Assembly: GCA_029309925.1 (NCBI GenBank)
Contig: JARKND010000001.1
Location: 2,790,001-2,854,000, forward strand
Length of the DNA: 64,000 bases
Origin: Fulvivirgaceae bacterium JP3-4
GTDB lineage: Bacteria > Bacteroidota > Bacteroidia > Cytophagales > Cyclobacteriaceae
Direction of reading: 5' to 3'
Made by a program: the position numbers and the translations under genes. Shown one piece after another: positions 30,101-36,455 of the stretch. Within the stretch, counting starts at the first letter, position 1, and the number at the start of each line of letters is the position of its first letter. The notes below the pieces were generated by a model that was not told where the DNA came from, did no database searches, and saw nothing but the letters and a program-made list of their open reading frames with translations.

Positions 30101-30810
30101 TGGAAGAAAACGGTTAGTTCTGTTTCTGCATTGGACTTCAGCGTTACTTCGGCCTTCACTTCCTGAACCGATCCTGCAGGAAGAGTCTTCGTTTCTTTGG
30201 AGATAACCCTGACATTTCCTGACGATTCGTAGTCATCTTCTTTTTCGAGGTTAGTAAAGACAGTCTTTATCTTCACTTCAGCACCGGAAGGAACACCGGA
30301 GGTTTTGAAAGTGCGTTTGAGTCCGGTTTTGTTGTCGTTGCGTTCATATTCAGGTGTTTCCTCAACAACAAACTTTTCCCCGTCTTCAGTAGCGAGCTCA
30401 TACTTGAAAGTCACCTGGCCATCGTTGAAGCGATAGCCTTTGAAATTCGGAATAAGTTCAATGTCTTGCCCACCCTTCGAAAGAACCCAGAATGTCTCTC
30501 CTTCAGGCTGTTGGTAGTAAGCATATCCTTTTGACGTTGGCTGCGGACCGTGATTGGTTGTATACACTGCGCCATCAAAGATTACCCCTCCCTTCCACGC
30601 TTTGTACATCTGACATTGCCTTGCGTCATAAGCAACGTAAAGGTTGTCGTGTAACGCAGCCGTTATCATGCGTGGCTTCTGGTCAAGCACTGACCGGAAT
30701 ACCCACGGATCCATCGGGCGTTTGGTTTCTTTATTTGAATCACAGGAAGAAACAGCAAACGCTAGTGCGAATGCTGTCACGAGGTGCCTGAAGGCCCATT
30801 GGGGTTTCAT
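27115..30810 (-). CDS. Giant lipoprotein: cytochrome c, PA14, sugar-dehydrogenase-like propeller and DUF1080 domain
   Basis: The start at 30810 is chosen because it gives a lipoprotein signal (HLVTAFALAFAVSSC) and 1231 residues; the longer frame to 30867 adds a non-signal leader. Domains: an N-terminal beta region (about 30-250), a cytochrome c (about 260-350, CKTCH, distal Met in WGEVPMTAHP), a PA14 carbohydrate-binding domain (about 400-545, IRLISDDGSRMWIDGKLQID), a propeller like glucose/sorbosone dehydrogenase (about 570-870), a linker, and a C-terminal DUF1080 domain (about 1040-1231). DUF1080 proteins include 3-keto-disaccharide hydrolases and 3-keto-glycoside lyases. One protein thus combines binding, oxidation, electron transfer and probable keto-sugar cleavage. 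Its DUF1080 part closely resembles the adjacent free-standing DUF1080 protein. Confidence 0.84.
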   Translation of the reverse strand: MKPQWAFRHLVTAFALAFAVSSCDSNKETKRPMDPWVFRSVLDQKPRMITAALHDNLYVAYDARQCQMYKAWKGGVIFDGAVYTTNHGPQPTSKGYAYYQQPEGETFWVLSKGGQDIELIPNFKGYRFNDGQVTFKYELATEDGEKFVVEETPEYERNDNKTGLKRTFKTSGVPSGAEVKIKTVFTNLEKEDDYESSGNVRVISKETKTLPAGSVQEVKAEVTLKSNAETELTVFFHPGFDSLKEDEKKEEQPVDALAQGAKLIDGSDCKTCHNEKVKTVGPAYVDVAKKYDYTEANVSKLVGKVIKGGSGVWGEVPMTAHPDLTESDATLMVNYIMALDGEKLATAENTDDLSAGTKPISFTFDSKNEFEKEEANKDYPGLAVSVYKIENFTQDFYQLPKQFDPMYTAVAPGVHFSVELTKNNPEINESVLMHFKGFLNIEEEDNYVIRLISDDGSRMWIDGKLQIDNDGFHGPQPRDAEMILKKGKHPVEIIYYQGLAGYALSLQWAKHGDGKFSVIPVEALGHTKASFKKSVPYVPLSKLVKSIPGDKTDEAGVHPSFDLFQARPDNFEPKVGGMDFLSDSSLLVCTWDSVGPVYRLEGVTRNNPSKIKITRIASGLAEPLGIKVVNDTIYVLQKQELTRLLDNDKDGIIDEYQTVSDDWRVSANFHEFAFGLVYKDGYFYASLATAINPGGASTKPQIPDRGKAVKISKKDGTVEFIASGLRTPNGIGLGVDNELFITDNQGDWLPSSKVLHITKGSWYGSRSVDFEGTANLKEKLPVVWLPQDEIGNSPGQPVPINVGPYKGQQLHGEVTHGGLKRVFMEKVNGEYQGAVFRFSQGLEGGVNRAVWGPDNALYVGMIGNPGNWSHSGRKWYGLQKLKYNGKPAFEMLAVRAKANGMEIEMTEPIADNFGNSVSDYEIRQWYYKPTENYGGPKLDEKQLTVKSVNISNDRKKVFLEIQGMQPNHVVYVHLRGLFVSKENRNLWATEAWYTLNAIPSEPGFRNPVKPPVANVLSESEKAAGWKLLFDGKTTTGWRNFKSDKIGSAWKVKDGMLSFDNSKKANGQVVGGGDIVTTDEYENYEFSIEWKISKCGNSGIIFNAVEDAKYDYVWQTGPEMQVLDNTCHPDARIEKHRAGDLYDLIESKFVAVNPPGEWNQARIISNKGNYEFWLNGYKIVEFTMHDAKWDDMVKNSKFKDMPDFGKATKGRIALQDHGDQVSFRNIKIREIK

Positions 30811-30830
30811 AAAATGGTAAATGGAACTAT

Positions 30831-31547
30831 TTATTTGATTTCTCTGATCTTGATATTGCGGAACCACACCTTATCACCGTGGTCTTGCAGTGAGATATGC
30901 CCTTTTGTGGCTTTTCCGAAGTCGGCCATGTTCTTGAACTTACTTCCTGCAACGAGTGCATCCCATTGCGCATCGTGCATTGTAAATTCTACAGCTTTGT
31001 TGCCATTCAGCCAGAATTCATACTTGCCCTTGTTCGAAACGATTCGCGCTGTATTCCACTGACCGGCAGGCTTTACGGTCTCCTTGTTGGATTTGATGAG
31101 ATCGTAGAGATCGCCAGCTCTGTGTTTTTCAATCTTTGCATCAGGATGGCACTCGTTGTCGAGTACCTGCATTTCCGGACCTGTATGCCACACCGCGCGA
31201 TACTTCGGATCCTGAATTACATTAAACATCACGCCACTGTTTCCGCACGAATCAATCTTCCAGTCGATGGTGAACTCAAAATTTTCAAATTCATCGGCAG
31301 TGATGATATCACCACGATCTTCGCGTTCCTTGACGGTGTTGTCGAGGTACAGCGCACCATCCTGGACTTTCCATGCTTTTCCGATCGTATTAGAATTGAA
31401 GTTATGCCAGCCTGTTGTGGTTTTCCCATCAAAGAGCAGCTTCCATCCGTCCTTTTTTTCTTTCTTCGACAACGTGTTGTCCTGCGCAATTGTGTGAATT
31501 GTACACAATGACAACATCAGCGCAGCAATTAGTACTCTTACGTTCAT
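30831..31547 (-). CDS. Secreted DUF1080 protein (3-keto-glycoside hydrolase/lyase family)
   Basis: 238 residues with a signal peptide ending near TIHTIAQ. The mature part is one DUF1080 lectin-like beta-sandwich, running from WKLLFDGKTTTGWHNF through the acidic and histidine-rich GPEMQVLDNECHPDAKIEKH to FRNIKIREIK. Members characterised in Bacteroides and in 3-keto-disaccharide pathways cleave glycosides that were first oxidised at C3. It lies 20 bases before the giant fusion gene and 33 bases after the cytochrome c gene, in one apparent operon. The residues are strikingly similar to the C-terminal domain of the downstream neighbour, implying local duplication. Confidence 0.88.
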   Translation of the reverse strand: MNVRVLIAALMLSLCTIHTIAQDNTLSKKEKKDGWKLLFDGKTTTGWHNFNSNTIGKAWKVQDGALYLDNTVKEREDRGDIITADEFENFEFTIDWKIDSCGNSGVMFNVIQDPKYRAVWHTGPEMQVLDNECHPDAKIEKHRAGDLYDLIKSNKETVKPAGQWNTARIVSNKGKYEFWLNGNKAVEFTMHDAQWDALVAGSKFKNMADFGKATKGHISLQDHGDKVWFRNIKIREIK

Positions 31548-31580
31548 AGGTCTGGTAGATTGATTGGTTTAAATATCTGA

Positions 31581-32018
31581 TTAGCGATCGGCAGGTTTTT
31601 CTCCATCCAGCGAAAGCACATACATCGCCATCTTTTCAGCATCCTGCTGTGAAATGTCAGGGTGTGCTGTCATCGGAATCTCTCCCCACACTCCGCTTCC
31701 ACCTTTGATGATCTTGCCCGCAAGCATGGTAACATTGCCCTGGGTGAACTCATATTTCTTGGCTACGTCAGCATGCGCTGGTCCGATGATTTTGTTGGTA
31801 GCGTGGTGGCATGTCTTGCAATCGCTCTGATCGACCAGCACCTGACCTTGCTTGATAAGATCTTCAGAGGATTCTTTCTTTGGCTCAGCGAGATCGCTGT
31901 CATCATAAGCCTCTTCAGTCTCTTCGCCTTCTTTAGCTTCTTCTTTTTTACCACCACAGGATGTCATTGTCCAGCTTACCGTTACAGCGACAAACAGGAC
32001 CAGCATTAACTTTTTCAT
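31581..32018 (-). CDS. Lipoprotein class I cytochrome c
   Basis: 145 residues. The signal ends in VSWTMTSC (lipoprotein Cys21); an acidic linker (about 25-55) follows, then one heme domain with CKTCHH, IIGPAHADVAKKY and distal Met in WGEIPMTAHP. It is a periplasmic membrane-tethered electron carrier. Very similar heme domains are built into the two large neighbouring lipoproteins, so this is probably the free shuttle that takes electrons from the island's dehydrogenases to the respiratory chain. It could also serve the GMC oxidoreductase at 53198-54901, whose family usually needs a cytochrome partner. Confidence 0.9.
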   Translation of the reverse strand: MKKLMLVLFVAVTVSWTMTSCGGKKEEAKEGEETEEAYDDSDLAEPKKESSEDLIKQGQVLVDQSDCKTCHHATNKIIGPAHADVAKKYEFTQGNVTMLAGKIIKGGSGVWGEIPMTAHPDISQQDAEKMAMYVLSLDGEKPADR

Positions 32019-32083
32019 CGGTTTAAATTTTATACCTCTTTTATTTTACACGTAAATACATCTACTCTCGGGAACTTGCATCG

Positions 32084-32110
32084 GATGAAATGCATATGTC
32101 GCATTTCATC
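32084..32110. other. Perfect hairpin between isomerase and cytochrome c genes
   Basis: GATGAAATGC (32084-32093) and GCATTTCATC (32101-32110) form a perfect 10-bp stem with a 7-base loop. On the minus strand there is no U-tract after it, so it is not a classic rho-independent terminator. It may be a processing or stabilising hairpin, or an operator upstream of the cytochrome c gene. Confidence 0.5.
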
Positions 32111-32125
32111 GTAATACTAAACTGA

Positions 32126-33178
32126 TCAGATTCCCAACACTTTTTTATTCAGTTTTTGATCTTTTCCTGCACCGGCAAAGTCGTCAAAAGCCTTCTCAGT
32201 GACGCGGATAATATGGTCTTTGATAAACTTCGAGCCTTCGGCAGCACCCTGCTCCGGATGCTTGATGCAGCACTCCCACTCGAGCACGGCCCAGCCATTA
32301 AAGCCATACTGTGTCAATTTAGAGAAGATTGACTTGAAATCCACCTGCCCATCGCCCAAAGAGCGAAATCTTCCCGGCCGGTTCACCCAATCCTGGAAAC
32401 CTCCGTACACGCCAGATCTTCCGGTTGGATTGAATTCGGCATCTTTTACATGGAACATCTTGATGAACTGGTGATAGAAATCGATGTATTGCAGATAATC
32501 AAGCTGTTGCAGAACGAAGTGGCTTGGATCGTATAAGATGTTGCAGCGCGGGTGTTTCTCGGTAGCTTCCCAGAAGCGCTCGAAGGTAACGCCATCGTGC
32601 AGGTCTTCTCCCGGGTGGATTTCGTAGCATACATCCACGCCAGCCTTGTCGAACGCATTGAGGATCGGCAGCCAGCGTTTTGCAAGTTCTTTAAACCCAT
32701 CTTCAACCAGTCCTGCAGGACGCTGTGGCCACGGATATACGGTGTGCCACATCAGGGCACCTGAAAAAGTTGCGTGTGCATTCAAGCCGAGGTTCTTGCT
32801 CGCCTTTGCAGCAAACTTCAACTGCTCTACCGCCCAGGCCTGACGCGCTTTTGCATCGCCACGCACTGACTTCGGAGCAAATCCGTCAAACAATTCATTG
32901 TAAGCCGGATGAACAGCCACCAACTGGCCCTGAAGGTGCGTTGACAATTCAGTAACCTGAAGCCCCGCAGACTCTATTACCCCTTTCCAATCATCGCAAT
33001 AGTCTTTGCTTTCCGCAGCTTTCTGGAGGTCGATGGCGCGCGGGTCCCACGTTGGAATCTGGATACCAACATAGCCGAGCGATGCCGCCCACTTAGAGAT
33101 TGTTTTAATATTATCAAACGGAGCCTGATCGCCCATGAACTGAGCGAGAAATATGGCGGGACCTTTGATTGTCTTCAT
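32126..33178 (-). CDS. Cytoplasmic sugar phosphate isomerase/epimerase-like protein
   Basis: 350 residues without a signal peptide. A TIM-barrel fold of the xylose-isomerase-like family: GYVGIQIPTWDPR, probable metal ligands Glu in VCYEIHPGEDLHDG and Asp and His in NILYDPSHFVLQQLDY, His in MFHVKDAEF and Glu in WAVLEWECC. Close relatives are usually encoded beside Gfo/Idh/MocA oxidoreductases, as here (33806-34963). That pairing is typical of cyclitol, keto-sugar or xylose-type catabolism. The substrate is unknown. The four-helix-bundle gene and its flanking repeats lie between it and the oxidoreductase. Confidence 0.87.
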   Translation of the reverse strand: MKTIKGPAIFLAQFMGDQAPFDNIKTISKWAASLGYVGIQIPTWDPRAIDLQKAAESKDYCDDWKGVIESAGLQVTELSTHLQGQLVAVHPAYNELFDGFAPKSVRGDAKARQAWAVEQLKFAAKASKNLGLNAHATFSGALMWHTVYPWPQRPAGLVEDGFKELAKRWLPILNAFDKAGVDVCYEIHPGEDLHDGVTFERFWEATEKHPRCNILYDPSHFVLQQLDYLQYIDFYHQFIKMFHVKDAEFNPTGRSGVYGGFQDWVNRPGRFRSLGDGQVDFKSIFSKLTQYGFNGWAVLEWECCIKHPEQGAAEGSKFIKDHIIRVTEKAFDDFAGAGKDQKLNKKVLGI

Positions 33179-33233
33179 GTAGAACTCGTTTTTAAGTTTG
33201 GTTTAATTCGGTGTTTAGTCTTCGGTTGAAAAA

Positions 33234-33297
33234 GTCACTGGTCATTGGTCATTGGGAGGAAAAAGTAAAATAGAAAAATGAAAAGGGAAAAAGAAAG
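33234..33297. repeat. Left inverted arm flanking the four-helix-bundle gene
   Basis: The outer part contains a ggtcatt word array, the inner part an A/G-rich run. The outer 29 bases (33234-33262) match the inverted complement of 33777-33805 at 25 of 29 positions, and the inner A-rich part also matches less exactly. The arm ends four bases before the gene's stop codon. Confidence 0.8.
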
Positions 33298-33301
33298 TTA
33301 G

Positions 33302-33679
33302 TTATACATCAGGGAAATCAGATTGACTTGATTTGCCTATCGATCGAATATATCCGTTGAGCATCTTTGAAATTGTTGAGAGGTCTGAAGATATCGATTG
33401 AAAATCTGAACCAGCTATCAATTTTCTGTTTGACGCTTTTACGATCCAGGTTTTGGTTTCGTAAAGAGAACCTCTGGAATAGTATCCAAAATTCTTCTTC
33501 TCTCGGTAATGATATCTACCATATCCTTCGCTCAAGTTTGAAGCAATCGAATCTGTAGCACGCACGAGTTGTTTTCCGACAGTGTCTTTCTGGAAGTAAT
33601 TCCATCCATCAACGATAGCCCAAACTTTCTCGCCCATTTCCATTGCCAGGTTGTAAACTTTTAATTCTTCTAGCTCCAT
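33302..33679 (-). CDS. Four-helix-bundle protein (23S rRNA intervening-sequence protein family)
   Basis: 125 residues from the ATG at 33679 (MELEELKVYNLAMEMGEKVW); an upstream ATG at 33715 would add 12 residues untypical of the family. The pattern AMEMGEKVWAIVDGW, KQLVRATDSIASNLSEGYGR and an ETKTWIVKA-like third helix identifies the IVP/S23 four-helix-bundle family, which is abundant in Bacteroidota, occurs inside rRNA intervening sequences and includes the Avd accessory protein of diversity-generating retroelements. No rRNA or reverse transcriptase is nearby. The gene sits inside a pair of inverted repeats and splits two genes that belong together. Function unknown. Confidence 0.88.
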   Translation of the reverse strand: MELEELKVYNLAMEMGEKVWAIVDGWNYFQKDTVGKQLVRATDSIASNLSEGYGRYHYREKKNFGYYSRGSLYETKTWIVKASNRKLIAGSDFQSISSDLSTISKMLNGYIRSIGKSSQSDFPDV

Positions 33680-33737
33680 AAATTTCTGATTTAGTCTTGC
33701 ATTAAACCGAAGCATCTATGGTGAACTATCCTATCTC

Positions 33738-33805
33738 CTTTCCAAGTTTCCTTTTTTCAATTTCCTCTTTTTCCTCTTTCCTCCCACTGACCAGTAACTA
33801 GTGAC
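33738..33805. repeat. Right inverted arm flanking the four-helix-bundle gene
   Basis: A pyrimidine-rich run then the array cactgaccagtaactagtg, inverted relative to 33234-33297. It ends at 33805, exactly one base before the stop codon of the oxidoreductase gene at 33806. Together the arms bound a unit of about 570 bases. Confidence 0.8.
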
Positions 33806-34963
33806 TCATATCTTCAACGGTGTCCACTTCTTATTCGAAGTCGCACTCTTAATAACCGTTTCAACGAATGCCATTCCCCTCACACCATCTTCTGCGTCAG
33901 GGAAATCGTATTTTGCCGGGTCGATTTTTTTGCCGGCCTTATGGTCGCGTACGCCACGGGCGAAGGCCATGTATATGTTGGCAAACGCCTCGAGATATCC
34001 CTCGGGGTGTCCGGATGGTGTACGTGTGTTTTTCTTGGCGATGTCAGAAAGGTATCCCCAGCCTGCGCGAAGAATTTCTTTTGGCTTGTCAAGCCACTTC
34101 ACTACAAGTGTATTAGGTTCTTCCTGGCGCCATTCCAGACCGCCCTTCTCTCCATATACGCGGATGTTGAGGTTGTTCTCATCGCCAGCCGCCACCTGAG
34201 TAGCCAGTAGCACACCCGTTGCACCATTCTCAAACTTCACGAGCATGGAGCTGTCATCGTCAAGGAGTCTTCCCTTCACGACCGTATTTAACAATGCGTT
34301 GATCTCATTAATATTGGAGCCGGTGATGTATTCCGCGAGGTTTGCAGCGTGCGTGCCGATGTCACCTATCGCCCCGCCTGCGCCTGACTTCGAAGGATCT
34401 GTTCTCCAGCTTGCCTGTTTATTGCCGCTGCCTTCAACAAAGGTCGAAAGCCAACCTTGCGGATACTCAACATATACCTTGCGCACTTTTCCAATTTTTC
34501 CGGTAGCGACCATGTTGCGCGCTTCTTTCACCATCGGATAGCCTGTATAAGTGTGCGTCAATGCCAGCACAAGACCGGATTTATCTACAACCTTTTTGAG
34601 CGCTTTCGCCTCCGCCACGTTAAAGGCTATGGGCTTGTCGATGATCACATGGAAACCATTTTCCAATGCCATCTTTGCGGGATCGAAATGCACATGGTTT
34701 GGTGTTACGATGGAAACGAAATCCATCCGTTGATCTTCAGGCAGAGACTTTTCAGTTTCAATCATCTCACGGTAGCTGCCATACACTCTTTTCGGATCGA
34801 GGTAAAGCGCCTTGCCTGTAGCTTTTGATTTTTTAGGATCGCTGCTGAAAGCCCCACAGACGAGTTCAATCTCGCCATCGATCGAGGCAGCTTTGCGATG
34901 AACGGCACCGATGAAAGCCTCCAGGCTTCCACCGATCATTCCCATGCGTAGTTTTCTGCTCAT
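33806..34963 (-). CDS. Gfo/Idh/MocA family NAD(P)-dependent oxidoreductase
   Basis: 385 residues, cytoplasmic. An N-terminal Rossmann domain (MGMIGGSLEAFIGAVH), the conserved EKP-type lysine (VIIDKPIAFNVAEAKAL) and the catalytic histidine region (GGAIGDIGTHAANLAEY) are present. Such enzymes oxidise or reduce ring hydroxyls of sugars and cyclitols; in known 3-keto-glycoside pathways they interconvert 3-keto-glucosides and glucosides. It would naturally pair with the isomerase-like protein at 32126-33178. The substrate is inferred only from context. Confidence 0.9.
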   Translation of the reverse strand: MSRKLRMGMIGGSLEAFIGAVHRKAASIDGEIELVCGAFSSDPKKSKATGKALYLDPKRVYGSYREMIETEKSLPEDQRMDFVSIVTPNHVHFDPAKMALENGFHVIIDKPIAFNVAEAKALKKVVDKSGLVLALTHTYTGYPMVKEARNMVATGKIGKVRKVYVEYPQGWLSTFVEGSGNKQASWRTDPSKSGAGGAIGDIGTHAANLAEYITGSNINEINALLNTVVKGRLLDDDSSMLVKFENGATGVLLATQVAAGDENNLNIRVYGEKGGLEWRQEEPNTLVVKWLDKPKEILRAGWGYLSDIAKKNTRTPSGHPEGYLEAFANIYMAFARGVRDHKAGKKIDPAKYDFPDAEDGVRGMAFVETVIKSATSNKKWTPLKI

Positions 34964-35044
34964 AAGGTTTAAAAATAGGCGTTGATTCAGTTTTTTAAAG
35001 TTTCTTCATCAAAAAATACGAAATAATATCATCGAAATCGATTG

Positions 35045-35101
35045 CAACCCCCTAGCCACCCAAGGGGGAATGTAAGTCCCCTTCAGGGGATTTAGGGGTG
35101 A
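35045..35101. repeat. Structured CCCCT/AGGGG intergenic repeat
   Basis: The spacer between xylA and the oxidoreductase contains several nested complementary runs: CCCCCT with AGGGGG, and TCCCC-TTCA-GGGGA, enclosed by outer ACCCCCTAG and TTTAGGGGTG. It can fold as a compact branched structure. I recognise it as the kind of repetitive intergenic element common in Bacteroidota genomes. It may help to end the xylA transcript (minus strand). Confidence 0.65.
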
Positions 35102-35105
35102 TTTT

Positions 35106-36434
35106 TCAAATGAATTTGCTGATCAGGTTTTCAAAATATTCCTGCTTGCCGCTGATCTGTTTTGGTTCGCCTGTCTTATGAGCAAGGCTGCGTAATTCAT
35201 CCAACGCAAGTTTACCCTGCGAAAATGCTTTTCCTTTGCCTGAGTCAAATGAGGCGTAGCGATCTTTCCGAAGCTTTGTGTATTCACCATCGTCAAGCAC
35301 TGCCTGAGCGATGAGAAGTGATCGCGCAAAGCAATCCATTCCACCGATGTGCGCATAGAAAATATCTTCGAGGTCGGTAGAGTTTCTCCTCGCTTTCGCA
35401 TCGAAGTTTACACCGCCTCCTTTGAGTCCGCCAGCTTCGAGGATCACCAGCATGGATTCGGCTAATTCGTACAGGTTGTTAGGAAATTGATCTGTATCCC
35501 ATCCATTCTGATAATCACCGCGGTTTGCATCGATGCTCCCCAGCATTCCTGCATCAGCAGCAACCTGCAACTCGTGCTGGAAGGTATGATGTGCCAGCGT
35601 TGCGTGGTTCACTTCGATATTCAGTTTGAAATCATCCATCAGGTCGAATTGACGGAGGAACGAAATTACTGTCGCAGAATCAAAATCATATTGATGCTTT
35701 GACGGCTCCATTGGTTTTGGCTCGATGAAAAATGTTCCTTTGAATCCATTTGCACGCGCATAATCTTTTGCCATGTGAAGGAAACGTGCCATGTGTTCCT
35801 GCTCACGTTTCATGTTTGTATTCAGCAACGACATATAACCTTCTCTGCCGCCCCAGAATACATAGTTGGCGCCACCGAGTTCAATTGTTGCGTCCAGTGC
35901 ATTTTTTACCTGTGCTCCCGCATAGCATACGACATCAAAATCAGGATTCGTGGCTGCACCATTCATGTAGCGTGGATGTGAAAACAAATTGGCAGTTCCC
36001 CAAAGCAGTTTCACCCCGGAAGCCTTCTGCTTTTTCTTTGCATATGCCACAACCTTCTGAAGGCGGTCTTCCGATTCTTTCAGCGTAGGGCCTTCGTCCA
36101 CCAGATCATAATCGTGGAAGCAATAGAATGGCGCACCGATCTTCGTGATGAACTCAAAGGCAGCATCCATTTTATCATAGGCACGCTGCACAGGATCGTC
36201 ATTCGTGAGCCACGGAAACAGTTTGGTTCCAGGTCCGAACGGGTCGCCACCGGTGCCACAGAACGTATGCCAGTATGCAATCGCAAAACGGAAGTGCTCT
36301 TCCATGGTTTTCTTTCCGATTTTTTTTGTCGGGTCGTAAAATTTGAAAGCTAACGGATTGTCAGATTCCCTTCCTTCATACTTGATCTGCCCGATGCCTT
36401 TAAAATACTCTTTGTCGCCTAAGGTGAGTTTCAT
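35106..36434 (-). CDS. xylA: Xylose isomerase
   Basis: Converts D-xylose to D-xylulose. The 442 residues match the longer (group II) bacterial form. Metal and substrate residues are in place: [14 protein letters not shown] (catalytic His and Asp), [33 protein letters not shown] (metal Glu and Lys), [14 protein letters not shown] and [19 protein letters not shown]. xylB lies 21 bases upstream on the same strand, so xylB-xylA is one operon. Control is probably by the divergent Nudix regulator through the palindrome at 37985. Confidence 0.97.
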   Translation of the reverse strand: MKLTLGDKEYFKGIGQIKYEGRESDNPLAFKFYDPTKKIGKKTMEEHFRFAIAYWHTFCGTGGDPFGPGTKLFPWLTNDDPVQRAYDKMDAAFEFITKIGAPFYCFHDYDLVDEGPTLKESEDRLQKVVAYAKKKQKASGVKLLWGTANLFSHPRYMNGAATNPDFDVVCYAGAQVKNALDATIELGGANYVFWGGREGYMSLLNTNMKREQEHMARFLHMAKDYARANGFKGTFFIEPKPMEPSKHQYDFDSATVISFLRQFDLMDDFKLNIEVNHATLAHHTFQHELQVAADAGMLGSIDANRGDYQNGWDTDQFPNNLYELAESMLVILEAGGLKGGGVNFDAKARRNSTDLEDIFYAHIGGMDCFARSLLIAQAVLDDGEYTKLRKDRYASFDSGKGKAFSQGKLALDELRSLAHKTGEPKQISGKQEYFENLISKFI

Positions 36435-36455
36435 AATGTTGGAGATTATAGACTA

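Noticed and set aside
33302-33679. Diversity-generating retroelement accessory gene (avd)
   Set aside because: The protein fold matches, but no reverse transcriptase or template/variable repeat pair is seen nearby.
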